A DNA stretch of 64,000 bases from Coffea arabica (GCF_036785885.1 NC_092322.1:40197994-40261993), one strand, 5' to 3'; positions 1 to 12,618 are shown, counted from the stretch's first letter. Program-made: numbers and translations. The notes: generated by a model from the sequence alone, not told the origin.

Positions 1-1
1 T

Positions 2-730
2 ATTTGTTGGAACATTTGGAAGGCTAGGTGTCGAGTGGTGTTCGATGGGGCAAGGGTTCGGGCGAAGGAGATATGTGGTGCAGTATTCCAGGATGTGAAG
101 GAGGCATTTGAGATCCACTTCAAGGTGGCCGTTCAAGGGAGTAATTTCCAGGTTTTCTATACGGGAGTGTCTCAAGCGCCGTATTTGTATGAGTGCAGGA
201 TAGTCCGCTGGGAGGCAGGGGGATATGGATGCACGACGCTTAATACGGATGGGTGTGCTAAGGGTAACCCTGGAGTGAGCGGTGGAGGTGGAGTGCTTAG
301 GGATTCCGGTGGCCATGTATTAGTGGCTTTTTCGGCTTACCTGGGTGAGGGTTCTAGTCTTCGCGTTGAAACGCTGGCCGCCTTATTGGGGATTCAGCTG
401 TGTCTTGAAAAGGGAGTTGCCCCCAGGGTGATTCAGTCTGATTCGTTGTTGCTAACGGAAATCCTCCAACGACGCTATCACTGCCCCTGGCACATTAGGA
501 GAGAAGTGGAGCAAATTTGGCACTTGGTGGGGGAGGCTAGGTTCGTGCACTGCTACAGAGAGGCGAATAAGGTTGCTGATATTTTGTCCAATGTGGGTGT
601 CTCTCATTCGCAACTGTTGGTTAGAGTTTATGATAGTGAGTTGGATCTTCCCGTGTTGGCTCGGGGGGAGGTTAGGTTAAACAGATTGGGTTTGCCATCA
701 ATTAGACGTGTTAGGCTGAGAAAGGTATAG
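2..730 (+). CDS. LINE non-LTR retrotransposon ORF2, C-terminal RNase H part (5' truncated by window edge)
   Basis: The frame is open from base 2, where it already reads like the tail of a plant LINE reverse transcriptase (IWKARCRVVFDG), so the start lies outside the window and the GTG at 35 is not a real start. An RNase H-like (RVT_3) domain follows: the first acidic residue sits in LNTDGCAKGNPG, the glutamate in RVETLAALLGIQ, the next aspartate in IQSDSLLL, and a terminal block reads CYREANKVADIL. In the family this domain removes the RNA strand during target-primed reverse transcription. The stop at 728-730 is followed by a short 3' UTR, AATAAA and a poly(A) run, as expected for a LINE 3' end. 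The upstream RT and endonuclease cannot be seen. Family assignment is confident; the subfamily is not determined. Confidence 0.85.
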   Translation: MCWNIWKARCRVVFDGARVRAKEICGAVFQDVKEAFEIHFKVAVQGSNFQVFYTGVSQAPYLYECRIVRWEAGGYGCTTLNTDGCAKGNPGVSGGGGVLRDSGGHVLVAFSAYLGEGSSLRVETLAALLGIQLCLEKGVAPRVIQSDSLLLTEILQRRYHCPWHIRREVEQIWHLVGEARFVHCYREANKVADILSNVGVSHSQLLVRVYDSELDLPVLARGEVRLNRLGLPSIRRVRLRKV

Positions 731-811
731 GATGGCCCATTTTGGGTACTGCCCGATGTGGTTGTAATTTCGTTTTTATTAATAAAGAGCATTAAAAAAA
801 AAAAAAAAAAA
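731..811 (+). mobile_element. LINE 3' UTR, polyadenylation signal and poly(A) tail
   Basis: After the RNase H stop there are about 60 bases of UTR, an AATAAA-type signal at 780-786 and an 18-base A run at 794-811. This is the 3' terminus of the element. The target-site duplication cannot be checked because the 5' end is outside the window. Confidence 0.8.
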
Positions 812-1532
812 GATAGTGGTGAAAATGAATTTGATGATTTTAGCGCGTCAAAAGTTCATCCTTCCAGACCAAGAAATTATGGTAACCTTCGGGTTGATTT
901 GCATTCTAACAAATGAAGGAAGATGAAGAAATCAAGAAATTCAGGTGATTTAGACTCTCTTAGTTTCTATCTGAGTTTTATATTAGACAATTCTGAATTT
1001 CATCACGAATCAGAATTTAGACCCTTACTTTATTATGAGAATCAAGAATCACCATAGGACTATTTTGGTAAGTTAGTGTGTATTCTTCCATATTTTTTTT
1101 TGGATTAATCTTTCTTACAATATTAGCATAACGTACAGTTAAATGTCATACATCCAAACCATTAGTCCTTACTTGTATAGTAAATTTTATTTTTTTCCAA
1201 CATTAATTGTGGTTAATTAGATCTCTAAGAAATGAAAGATTGATGCAAGTACTCAAGTCACGTTGCTTGGTCGTATTTCAGAATATTCTAGGGCCATTTT
1301 CAAGGGGAAAAAATTGGAATTGGAGAAAGAGTTGGTCCTTCGTGGTGAAGACATGAGACAGTGGCCAGCAAAAATCATTCAGAGAAGTTATGGAAGAACT
1401 GATATGACAACAGGATGGTCTGACTTCCAAAAAGCATACAATTTGGAGGAAGGAGAAACTTGCCGGTTCACCTTACTTGAATGTTATGGCGATCAAATAC
1501 ATGTTCAAATCTCTAGGACTTCGAACGAGTGA
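812..1532 (+). pseudogene. REM-type B3-domain gene fragment, two exon-like blocks behind a LINE
   Basis: Immediately after the LINE poly(A) tail an acidic, serine-rich frame begins (DSGENEFDDFSASKVHPS) and runs to a donor-like G|GTAACC at 881/882. A second block starts after an acceptor-like TTTCAG at 1281 and ends at the stop 1530-1532. Its sequence has the shape of the C-terminal half of a B3 DNA-binding domain: basic strand, RQWPAKIIQR, TTGWSDFQKAYNLEEGETC, then a closing strand IHVQI. REM-family B3 proteins are plant nuclear DNA-binding proteins. The N-terminal half of the domain and any start codon are missing, lying either left of the LINE or lost, so this is either the 3' part of a gene interrupted by the LINE or a dead remnant. 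No degeneration is visible within the two blocks. Confidence 0.6.
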
Positions 1533-2575
1533 GAAAATTCTGTTTAGTTTATGTTTTCTATTCACTAGAAGTTAAATATCATTTATTAGACCTGTTAGCA
1601 CATTTAGAAGAGGGTTTTTCCAACTTGCATGTCTTCAAATTTCAGGATCTTCAAAAATAGGGACATGGATTATTAAAGAAGTTCCTTAAAGCACCTGCCA
1701 GGACGTCAATGAATAAAGATTTGTCTATGTGCACAAATCAAAAATATTTTAGAAACTAGCATAATTTCAATGGTATTAAGGTGTATCTTTATATATTTCT
1801 TTTTTCCAGCAATCCACCTTTTCATATTGGGGGTTCGGTTTGGACTTTTTACATCTAGCATACTATTAGTATTCACTGAATTGAAAAATAAAATTTTGCC
1901 CCCCTTTTTTCTGTATTTAAGATCTACTCTCATTTTGCATGCTAAACTTTCATATCTATTCCACTTTGATCCTTCCATTGGAGGCCAAATTATAGCCACC
2001 AACCAAAGGATTGTCCCTGCCACTTTTCCTTCATGATTACTGCAATTGGAAAGACTAGTTCATTCAGTTCAGACACAGACTAAATTAAGCATTTTATCTA
2101 AGAAAGAACAAAAGATAGTTCTTTCTTTTTAACAATTTAAATAGCGCAGCCTAAATTGATTTGAGGTGATATGACCAAATTTGGGCCATGAAACAACCTC
2201 TGCAATCTAGAGGTCCTGCAATCTAGATGGTCCTGAATCCTTTGATAAAAACCTTGGTTTAAGGGAAGCACACTAGATTTCTTAATCCAAGTCCTATTTG
2301 GTTTCTAATAGTTAATGGTTTGATGCTTTTAACACATTGGTGTGGCGCTGTCTTTACACAAGTGTATAGGATGGGTGATAAATAATTTGTTTCCACATAT
2401 TAAATTTTCATACATCAAAGATCTGCTAATATAAAGAATTCATTATACTATCAGTATGAGAAACATGAAGCCATTGTTAATTAGTAATAAGTTGGTCCTT
2501 AAATCCGTTTGAGGGTTTAATAGTTCAATACCTCGTGAGATTCAAACCCATGACTATAGAGCATGGAAATAATTG
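1533..2575. other. intergenic, no gene seen
   Basis: AT-rich sequence downstream of the B3 fragment. The overlapping short frames on both strands near 1700-2040 have low-complexity hydrophobic composition and no recognisable domain. Confidence 0.5.
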
Positions 2576-2795
2576 TTAGATTAGGGATTGAATTTGTTTG
2601 TCCTATGGTTCTGTCTTTAATATAGGGGAAAGCCAACATTATACATGCGTGCGGAAAATTTTAATTAATATAGCTGCATATATAATGTTGGCTTTCCCAC
2701 CTTATAGAAAAATTTTCCGCACGCATGTATAATGTTGGCTTTCCCCTATATTAAAGACAGAACCATAGGACAAACAAATTCAATCCCTAATCTAA
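2576..2795. repeat. perfect 87-bp inverted repeat with a 46-bp loop
   Basis: Bases 2576-2662 are the exact reverse complement of 2709-2795, read base by base. The loop itself contains another copy of the ATAATGTTGGCTTTCCC motif. The single strand could fold into a long perfect hairpin. No coding potential and no clear terminal duplication are visible. It could be a foldback/MITE-type element or a local inverted duplication. Confidence 0.9.
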
Positions 2796-2985
2796 ATATA
2801 TAATATAGCCATTTATATAATGTTGGCTTTCCCACCTTATAGAAAAATTTTCTGCACGCATAATCTAAATTATATAATATGCATATATAATGTTGGCGTT
2901 CCCACCTTATAGAAAAATTTTCACTATATTAAAGACAGAACCATAGGACAAACAAATTCAATCCGCACGCATGTATAATATTGCA
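2796..2985. repeat. scrambled partial copies of the adjacent palindrome
   Basis: Blocks of the palindrome recur in a new order: TAATGTTGGCTTTCCCACC followed by TTATAGAAAAATTTT near 2818-2855 and again near 2888-2922, then the TATTAAAGACAGAACC block joined directly to CGCACGCATGTATAAT at about 2925-2975. The copies carry small differences (TCTGCACGC, TTGGCGTTCCC). Confidence 0.8.
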
Positions 2986-3193
2986 ATTTAGGTGAATCTT
3001 TGCCAAATCAAAATGCTGGTCATGAGTGAAGGATGAGAAACAAAGCAAAGCCTTGATTCAACTTCCTTTTGAATTTACTGTTATTCCAAACTTAGGAGAG
3101 GTTTCAATGTATTTTTTTCCTGAGGGCACTGGATAATGCTAAGGATGGGTTTGATAACACCCTATGATCAAAGTAGGTAGGGGTCGCTGAGCC

Positions 3194-3209
3194 GGGGGGG
3201 GGGGGGGGG
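3194..3209. repeat. poly-G run (16 G)
   Basis: An uninterrupted run of 16 G on the plus strand. Confidence 0.95.
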
Positions 3210-3509
3210 AATAGGTTGGGTAGTACAGGTGAGAAAGGAACTTAGCATTTTGATTCCTGAAATACCTTATATTTAGTGCTAATCAATTTGAAACCACTTA
3301 TTCAAGATGATGGCATCGGATAACTTTGCCTTTTCAAGAAGTTGTCACTTCTTAAAACTAATAAAAAGAATCAAGGGTATGGACTTGTTCAATACGTTGC
3401 AGCAAATGTTTCAAGTTGAAAGCCATTATAATAAAGGTGGCAAATTGAATTTATATATGCCTATAAACAATAACAATTTGGTTTGAGGGGAAAAGAAGGT
3501 TTTGAGTAT

Positions 3510-3534
3510 CCCCCCCCCCCCCCCCCCCCCCCCC
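3510..3534. repeat. poly-C run (25 C)
   Basis: An uninterrupted run of 25 C, about 300 bp from a G16 run, so the two could pair. Exact lengths of such runs are often unreliable in assemblies. Confidence 0.9.
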
Positions 3535-4010
3535 AATAAAAAACACCCACCTAGGTGACCAACCGAATAGTCAGAAAATTTTGATCCAGCATTATCAGAA
3601 TATCAGCAAAACTTAAAAGGATGACCAGAGCTTTCTATGATTTTTTTTTTTGTCGAAACAATAGGACATATAGCTCAATTATCATTTTGTCATGAAAATA
3701 GATAAATTCCCAAGTACACTCTTTAACTTTTCTTTGTCAACATACTTACTGGAAAAGAATCTGAACAAGATGCTCAGTATAAAACTGATCACAATTTACT
3801 TTATTATTGTATCAAAGAATGCCTTAAATAGTTTGAATGGTACATCCGCATTGTACTGCTAAAAATAATATTTGAAGGTAAAGAAAATACAATAACAGGA
3901 ATTGCCCTTTTCTCAAAGGATTGCATCATGACATAGACTATTACCTGCTGGAATGGATTCTAAACAAAACTTCTTCCTTTTCCAATCTCGAAGATGTACA
4001 AAAGGGTTTC

Positions 4011-4053
4011 TTAAGCCCCTTGCCAGTAATCATAATCACCCTGTATTTCAGCC
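4011..4053 (-). other. possible alternative terminal exon
   Basis: On the minus strand an acceptor-like CTGCCTAG is followed by a short frame ending GDYDYWQGA and a TAA at 4011-4013. It is protein-like but only 14 codons. It could be an alternative last exon of the minus-strand gene whose likely final exon is at 4210-4262, or chance. Confidence 0.2.
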
Positions 4054-4209
4054 TAGGCAGGAAAAACCAAAGAGACAGATCAAACAAAAACTTAGAGCAT
4101 ATGATACGTGAAAATGCATGAAATTGAAAGAAACATCTTCACGAAGTTTCACAACGAATTGGTCATTTTATTTTCAGTTTAGGTGAGCAAATCTGTTCAA
4201 GCATGTCCA

Positions 4210-7200
4210 TTAAACAGTCCGAATGGATTCTCCTGGAATCTCAGTCACTTTAAATTCACTGGCTGCAGAACAGAAAAAATTCAATCTGCAGATTTATATA
4301 ACAATGATAATACCAGAAAAGCTTCTATTGACCTAAGTTGAAGATGGACTCGAGTAATTTCGCACTTGAAAGCCACAAGATTCTTAGCTGTATACTCTAG
4401 TCGAGGATATTCTTAGCTTGAAAGCTCTGTTTCACATGTGCTCCTTTTGTGTTATAACTAAAAATGTTAATCATGTTAGTAATAGAATTGGTGACTATGC
4501 CTTAGGCATTTTACATGATAAGGAATGGATCAATTCTCTGTTCTGTTAAGCACTTTTTGTATACAAAGGAGGGGTCTTTGCTCCAATTGGAAAGTTCAGT
4601 TGATGATCAATACATAAGTAGCATCGTTTCGGGAAAAAAAAAAAAGAAAAAGAAAGCGACAAGATTCTACCTTAGGAATCAGACAGCAACTTTGGCAACT
4701 AAGAGCACAGACCAAGGACTGAGGTGCATCGCTAGGTATATGTATTAGATTTGGTCTTTCACTCCTCCGATGTACACAATTGTACAAACCACTTCCCTTT
4801 GCATCCATAATCTTCCAATTTTTTATCTTAGCCAGAAAAAAGTCCTTCCTTTGTACCAGCAAAAATACTACAAATCATCAAAAGTAACAAAGTAAAATCA
4901 ATCCAAGTCATAATATTTACAAAAGCTCACCACATAGGTTAAGTTGTACTGTAACTTCTCGTACAAATATTTGCTGTTGAGGGACAGGGAGAAGGGGAGA
5001 GAAACAGAAACAGAAAACAAAATCTTAGTTCAAAATGCTTGAAAAATTTTTTTTTAAAAACAAGCAAATATAGAAAATGTGTTGACAAATAATGTCAATT
5101 AGCTGCCACAATGAAATTTTAAAAAATTTCACTGCTCTGTTAGCCCAAAGATTAAACCAATGAAACACAGATTTTAAAGCAAAGAAGGAAATCTTGGTTG
5201 TTAGCAAGGAATCAACAAAGGCATAGTTGACAATTACTATCGTGAAAAAGTTGAGAGAGATATGTGATTCATGCAATGCAGCTTCCCAAGTTGAAAATAC
5301 AGAGCTTAGGTCTTTGGAGATGAAGAAAGGAAAGACATAGTAGAAATGCAAAAGCGAAGCAAGTAAGAGTCTTAAACTTCTTGACACAACACTCAAGACG
5401 GTAACTGCACCTAATGGCGGCTCTTATTGCATGCTATCTAGCACTGTTTCTGAGCATTGAAACATAGCCTGAACATTATCCATTTATCAGCTAGGCACAT
5501 TCACTAATGCAGCAACAAGAAATGCAAGATCTACTTCATGCACAAGCATCACCGGTTACATGCAGAAATATGATATTTGGAAGCAAGATGGGAGATACAA
5601 ATGGCAGAAGTCAACTAGGTTTATTGCAGGTGTAGCAAAAATGCCCTGCAAGCTCAAGCTTACTGTATGACTAGTTCAGTGGTTGTCCACATGTACTTCA
5701 TTCAGTAATTTTATTTTAAGCCATTTTGTGGTCTAGGGTGACAATGGGCTTTCGCAGACCAATATATAATCTATTTGTAAGCTGCAGCAGTAGTTTCTCC
5801 TCAAGTTTAGATCTCTTGGATTTCTTGATTGAAGAAGCTAATAACCTAGTAAACTTCCACCCTATCAGATTTCGCTTGGTTCCTATTATTTTCAGCACCA
5901 AAAGCACTGAATATCAGTTACAGTAATCATTCGATCTTGATATATACACTTGGTATTACCTAATTCAAATAATCAGAGATGAGTATACAATTCCAAAATC
6001 GCCAGATAAACAGCTAAAAATTCCATGAAAATCCACCTACACACACAAGCTTTATCAGATGAAGCAAATTATTGCTTAACATATTAGGTTACAATGAATC
6101 AAAAACTACAAGTTTATAAGAATTTCGTATGCCATTGAATAGACTCCAGCTATTGCCAAGCAATCCCCCTGCATCAATGACTTTAATATGACCATCACAT
6201 TTCACACATAATCAGAACATTGCCTGAGATATGGATGCTGTAAATTCATTAAACATATCAAGAAGCCAAGAACTGAATAAGTCATGTCAACCACTAACTC
6301 CTGCGAATTGATACATTGGGTACTCTAATATAACGTAAATTAGGAATTAGTTTTCTTAAACACTAAGCATTGATTTGAGCCAAATATCAATTAGGAGTAG
6401 CTTTGCAAGCATATTCAACACTGGAAACAACAGACATTTGAGTTTCATGCTGACTTACAGCCTTGTGGAGGTAATGCTCTGACAGCGATATGTAACTCCG
6501 GAATTCTGGCTTCAATGATGATGCAGTCGAACAACAAAAGCCATTGCACTAGCGGACTACAGAGAAATAGCCATGTCACGCAATGAATAATACCAGAAAT
6601 GGTGACTAGAAACTCAAAACAAAAACAATATGCAAAACCAAGTACCAGCAACAGGATCTGGATCATCAGTGTATACATCTTTATTCAACAGCTGGCCACC
6701 TCTTACCTGCACATATGCAGTGGCAAGAAAATCAAACAAGGGAATAATCAGATATAAAGAAACTGTACTCATAGAATATCAGCCAGGAGGTGAAGGAGAT
6801 CTCACAGAGCCAGAGGAGTTAGACTTATCCGTAGGATTTGAAAACAATAAATAATAGTAAAATCATTTACTTCACCTTGACTTGTATGACATTTTATTTT
6901 CATACATTCCTTACTTCTTCTAAAGTTAATTTTGCTCATAAAATTCACAATCTTACGACACAATCTCCTGCAATATCAAGTTGACATGAAACTTACAACT
7001 TTCAGTTCCACAACATTTTTCATATAAGTAGCCTAAACCATCTACCTAAGGACATCTTTTATAATGTTCTCAGTCAAACTTCATTATTATAGTCAGAATG
7101 CTGCCAACAACGTGGTGCAAAGGAGCGTCAACAACCTTATTCACTGCTTAGGGATATTACAACTCATGCTATATGAAGTATGCAAATTTCAGTTCAATTA

Positions 7201-9231
7201 AGGGCTTAGATTAAGTGAAAAGTTCTTGCAACTGAGCCAATTGTATTCAATTACTTATCCTTTTGTTAAATTTCTCAAATTGGCTTTCGGTATCACGAGC
7301 ATAAAAAGAAGAACAACTTCCACAGATCTGGTGAAGATGCTTGAGATCCTTATGATGTAAATTCCAGTGACAGAAGAATGCCATACGTTGCAAAAAATGT
7401 GGCATCCCTGGTTGAGAATGCCACCAGGTTAAGTACCTTATGCCCTAGACCGATGCTGATAGTCAATCAATTTGAAATACCAAAATGTCTGGTAAAGTGG
7501 GAGAAACGGATAAACAAGCTATCTAGTTGAAAGAACAGACAAAGCAACAGATACAGAGCGCATTTGACGACTTTCAGACCAAGTAAATGAAATTAATGCC
7601 GACAGAGAAGATCACCAGAATTTGTAAGTTAAAGCACAACTCTAAGGTCTAACTGCAATTAAATTCACATGCATTTTACAATGTAAACATCGACTGAAAC
7701 CATTTTTGCTCCAATATGCCAGCTGTTCGTCAAGCTTTCAGTTAAGCAATGTACCTAACAGTCAACTTTGTTTCTTCAAAAGTACCTTGCAATTGTTATC
7801 TAGTTGTTCACTTTTTAACTATACCGAAAGTTTTGGCTGAAAGGAAAACACCTTGTAATTATCTATATATAGTTCCTCAAACAGTGCCATCCATTCTGGA
7901 CCATGCATCTTATACTCAGATTTTGAAGCCTTATTGACCCCAAAAGAGATGGAAAATAAGGACTCAAAGAACCACCTGGAGGTTCGTTGCAGAAACATGT
8001 TCAGCTGGTATCCACTTGTGTAGAGTAGGAACATCCGAAGAACTTTCAGACATCTTATCTGCTTGAGATAATTCATATTCTTCGTATTCATTCCATACTG
8101 TGTAGTTAGCTTTTGCAAGCATTCACCAGCTCTATAAAGAACTGTAGACATATCAGGTTTACCTGTTCAAGTAAAAAATTTTCATAAACAGAAGATGATA
8201 AAAAATCTAAACCCAGTGAGAAGATAATGATACTGAAAATAGACTTTCTCAACGTAATTAACTATGAACAAGGGTCCACTTAGAAACCAAAAAAGATTAT
8301 ATTCACCTTCAAAACCTATAAAAGTGCTCTGCCAATACAAGCAAAAAGTAAACTTGGAACAATGTTCCAGAGATATTCTAAATAATGTGCCAGGTCCTGA
8401 CTACGTTACTGACTGGAGATGAAGAAGCAGGATGCTTAAGCATGCCATGAACCAACTTGTTATCACCAGCATATCAGAAACCCGATAACCAATTTAATTT
8501 ATTTGAAACATGCTGCAAGATTGTCTTCAAGGAACCTATGGATTCCACCCTGTCTGCAGGCAATAGTGCTGTTAGGAATTATGGACTATGAGATTCTTCA
8601 CCTTCCCTCTCTCCACATGATGCGACCTATATATTCTCAAGACTTCAAGATGCTCCCTCCTACCTAAATCAAGTGTCTTTTGACTTTAACATCAGTAAAA
8701 ACTCCTCCTTATGTTTTTCCCCCCTTCTGATTTCTGGAGTTTACAGTTAGACATTATAAGATCAAAATTTATATTTCCGGACATTGTTTGACTTAAACTT
8801 TCGTAACTTTTCCACTGACTTTTTAAGACTTAAAAATTTAGAGGAACTGCACTACAAAATTCCGGGCATATGTTTGAAAAGTAAATTTATCATGCTGAAT
8901 GTGATTTCTTGTATGTTGAGTTTATTTTCTTATACTTAAAGCATTCACTGAATGCTTCAAAAGGAGTCTTAGTAAAAAATTGGGATGATTTCCATTCTTA
9001 TACTTCCCTCACATGGCTTATAATCTTCCAAAACTATACAATTTGTTAGTGAAAACAAGTAAAATGTCAGAATGTGAACAAACTGGATTTATCATGAATT
9101 GCAACGCACACAAGTAAAACTAATGCTGCTGAGGAAGTCAAAGTGTGAGAATTGGCTACTCAGCCAGGCTAAGTGCACTGAGAATTTCTGAGACAGCTAG
9201 GTTAACAACCTGAGTTGTCCAGTCCAATTAT

Positions 9232-9264
<33 letters not shown>

Positions 9265-11840
9265 TGTGCTCACATGACAGGCTATAGCAGCAAAGAGAGA
9301 GGTGCTTCGCTCAATACTGATTAAAATTGTCAAAACAGAACATATCCAAATCATACCATAAGAGAGAGGTGCTTACTGGTGCTTCCTTTAGAGGCTATAG
9401 CAGCACAACAAACCATTTTTACTGACTAAATGGTCCAAACATTCCAAAGGATACAAAAACAAAAAGGCCAAAATTCTACATATAGGCAAAGCAATGGAGC
9501 AATGGGTAAAGATCAGCAACCATACATGTTAAAACTTCCTAAATGGCATTCATAAAACAAAAGTTTCACCAATCAGGGTAAAACATGCATTATGTTCAAG
9601 TTGAAAACACATCCAAATACATGATGCACTTCTCTCCAGCATTCTCCTTCGATTGCCCTTTATATGATGAGCCGCATCACCTGTTCTATAAGTCATACAA
9701 TCATCAAATGGAATGAAAGCATATGAAATAGAGTAAAACAATAACAATTAAAAAAAATGAAACTATGTTGAGATTTATGCACATTAGTAGTTACTTTATT
9801 ACCATCAACCAACTTCTTAATTCCTGTTGCATGAATTAACAGGACAGCTGACCTTGTTGAGACCTGCCAAAAAAAAAAAGGAGAGCTAAAAGATAATGAG
9901 TAACCAATATTCTCAATCCTATCTAGTAGTCTATAACATATTGCATGTAAACTCGACATCTGAAACTATGCTTGACCACTCGGGAAATTTGAACTCTGTC
10001 ATCAGTAATAACGATAAAAACGACCCAATAGCTCCACCAACATCAAATCTAGGTCACAGATCAATTGCTTATATATCGATCATTGGAACTGGACTAAATG
10101 AAACTTTGCTCATGAGATGATTTGTCAAGTGTTCCTAATCTTCCAGTAATTAGCTGAGAAAATAATGAAATGAAAGATTTATTTCTGTATTCCTTGGAAC
10201 AGTCTTAGTGTTGATGAAATGAGCCCTTATTAAGTGGCACTAAGCTGCGTTTCCACAAATGAACTAGTACCATCCTCAACTTTTGAAGCAAGGATTCTCT
10301 TCTAGTTTCAGAACTCAATCAAAGGTCCTGGGGATCTTCCGGAGGTTGGGGGAGGAGTGGGTGTTGGGGACCATATAAACAGTTCCTCAAGCAGTTAACA
10401 GGGGTTATCACACTGCATAGTTGTAATTATTACGCAAAAAATAGAAGATGTTATAAACAGTTACGCAATGCATGCAAAAACCAAAAATTTGCATATCTCA
10501 TCTAGTACCATAAAACGGAAATCTAGAAATACCCACAACAATTAATTTATACCCCCACTTAGCAAAATATTCACTCAACTCATCATGCATCAGCATTGTT
10601 TTCATCAACACCTTATTACTGACACCCTCTAGGAGATCAAAAGTTATCAAGTAGATCAAGTAGGCAATGTGAAAATCAGGCACCAGACTGAGTAGGAAAC
10701 AAGATTAAAGAAACTGGCCAGCATAACTATAGCATCAAAAAAAAAAAAGAAAAACAGAGAATCAAAGTAGCATTTTCAGGGAAGCAATGAAACTACAAGG
10801 AATTGATGATTTTGGTCAAAATTATCTATGCATGAAAGGACAACTGTTAAAGATGTTTATTTTCCAGTCTAAGGCACAATTAGCTTACATTTTGTTATCT
10901 CCATTTCATCAGACACTTCTGCTACGATTTAATATTTAGACTAAACACCAGATAAGATATGATTAGAGGTTATGGATGCGTACACGAGAGATTTTCTGCT
11001 GGCACTCTTTAGCCATGTAGTCTCTTACTACTTGGAAATCTTTCTCCAAACATGTTTTTCTTTAAAAACTCCTTTTAATCTTTTTAATAACCTTAATAGG
11101 TCTAATTAAAGGCACTGTTCATACTTAATACCACATTAAAATACTGAATTCATTAACCAAACAATTGTGTAAGCACGCATGAGAGAGAGAGAGAGACTGA
11201 AATACTCAAGCAAAGAAAAACATAAAGAAGAAGAACCAAATTCATAACAAGATTCATTACCCAAACAATACAGATCTCCCTCTCAAAAAGATTCAGTAAC
11301 TACTGCAACTTTTGCTTCAATAAAATAATCTAGTTGCTTTTTAGTACCTAAATTCTCACAATAGATTCAAGCAGACCTTTGCCTTTGGACTACAGGCAAA
11401 GGCCACTTAAGCAAACTAAGCTTTGTATTTCTCCAGTGAAATTACAAATAAAGGACATGAATTAAAGAACCTTGACAGTTAGCATTTAGGTATAAAATTG
11501 TAATGAGCAAAAGGTGTCAGTGACAACCAAGAGGGGCGCAAATATTTTTATGAATCACAAATTGAAGTGTCAAGCTACTTCATATCATTCCTGTAAGGAA
11601 ACAAAGCATGAGATGTCAACTATTGAAATGCAAAACGCCAAACATAGACACAACTATTGAAATGCAAAACACTAAACACTGAACAAATTGAAGTGTCAAG
11701 GTACTTCACTAAACACTGTCATAATTTTGCTGCCAGAGCTAAAATGAGGATCACCATGGGTGCATTGAGGATTACCCCTTGGCCGAAGCATCCTCTTAAG
11801 CTGCAGGATTCCATAATTAGATTTTTTCCTCTTTCCCTTT
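4210..11840 (-). CDS. unidentified multi-exon gene, candidate exons only
   Basis: The minus strand holds a series of protein-like blocks with good splice borders, separated by T-rich intron-like sequence. Candidates in gene order: 11705-11840 (KGKRKKSNYGILQLK, donor GTACCT), 10553-10628 (MLMHDELSEYFAKW), right edge 10048 (DVGGAIGSFLSLLLMTEF), 9803-9863 (strong polypyrimidine acceptor, STRSAVLLIHATGIKK, donor GGTAATA), right edge 9685 (TGDAAHHIKGNRRRMLE), right edge 8553 (RVESIGSLKTILQ), 7976-8097 (VWNEYEEYELSQADKM), 7255-7407 (FCHWNLHHKDLKHLHQIC) and 4210-4262 (SEFKVTEIPGESIRTV, TAA). I do not recognise the family, some borders are open, and phases were not verified along the whole chain. It could be one gene, two genes, or a decaying gene. 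The split ORF at 12346-18319 lies immediately upstream on the same strand and could be its first exon, since a consensus donor GGTAAGTATCC lies inside that ORF. Confidence 0.35.
9227..9263. repeat. GA microsatellite
   Basis: An imperfect (AG)n tract of about 35 bases, probably within an intron of the minus-strand gene candidate. Confidence 0.9.
11556..11712. repeat. short interleaved direct repeats at an exon border
   Basis: Two motifs are each present twice: CAACTATTGAAATGCAAAAC (near 11618 and 11652) and AAATTGAAGTGTCAAG (near 11560 and 11686). This is a local duplication just beside the donor of the candidate exon 11705-11840. Confidence 0.7.
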
Positions 11841-12618
11841 CTGCACCCCTTTTTCAATCATGCTAATAGGCATATAATAAGAGTATCATTTCAAAGATCA
11901 TAGAACAATATGAAGTAAAGAAATTTCATACAGTATAATTAACATTGGACAACTTAATTCTTGTGAAGCCTCAAGACTAAAATTTGAAATTACTCCCTAG
12001 TACACATAACCACTTTGCCACATTTTCACTAATTAAAAAAACAGCCCAGAGAAAAGTAATTTGAAGGTTCAACAACGAGCAAAAGGTTCTCATCTTTCCA
12101 GAGTACAAGCCATCTTAAACAGCCCAAATAAAAGGTTCCCAACTATAAATTGTGAAAACCCAAATTCAAAGTCACAAGTGAGTTTTCAAAAGTACTTTCC
12201 GGTAAAATTAACTGTAACGGAAGCTAATATAAGGAAAACTGGTTAACATTAAGCTAATATAAGTACATTAAGTTTTTCACACAACACGACCATTAAAAAC
12301 TAGCATCCAACACAATAGTTTCTAGAATTAAAGTACAAAAGTTTGCTAATCATTCTCTGAATCATGCAAAGCTATCTCAGTGAACATGGAGTTCAACCTC
12401 GACTTCTTCCTAAGGAGCTTTTCGTCCTTAAGATGTAACAGCTTCCATTTCATTTCCACTTCCTTTCTCTTTGCACTGTATATGAATCTTATTGCCTCCT
12501 CCACCGGAAAAGGAGACTCAAAAGATTCTAATGCCCCGCAGAGATAGGGATACTTACCATACACATCTTCTTCCTCTGCGTCTTCGTTTGTATCTTCATG
12601 ACCATCCCCTTCATGGGC

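Noticed and set aside
5025..5396. Minus-strand frame of 123 codons
   Set aside because: Hydrophobic, Phe/Leu/Ile-rich reading of T-rich intron-like sequence; no domain and no convincing start.
9227..9263. GA tract as a regulatory element
   Set aside because: A simple microsatellite in a probable intron; nothing else supports a regulatory role.
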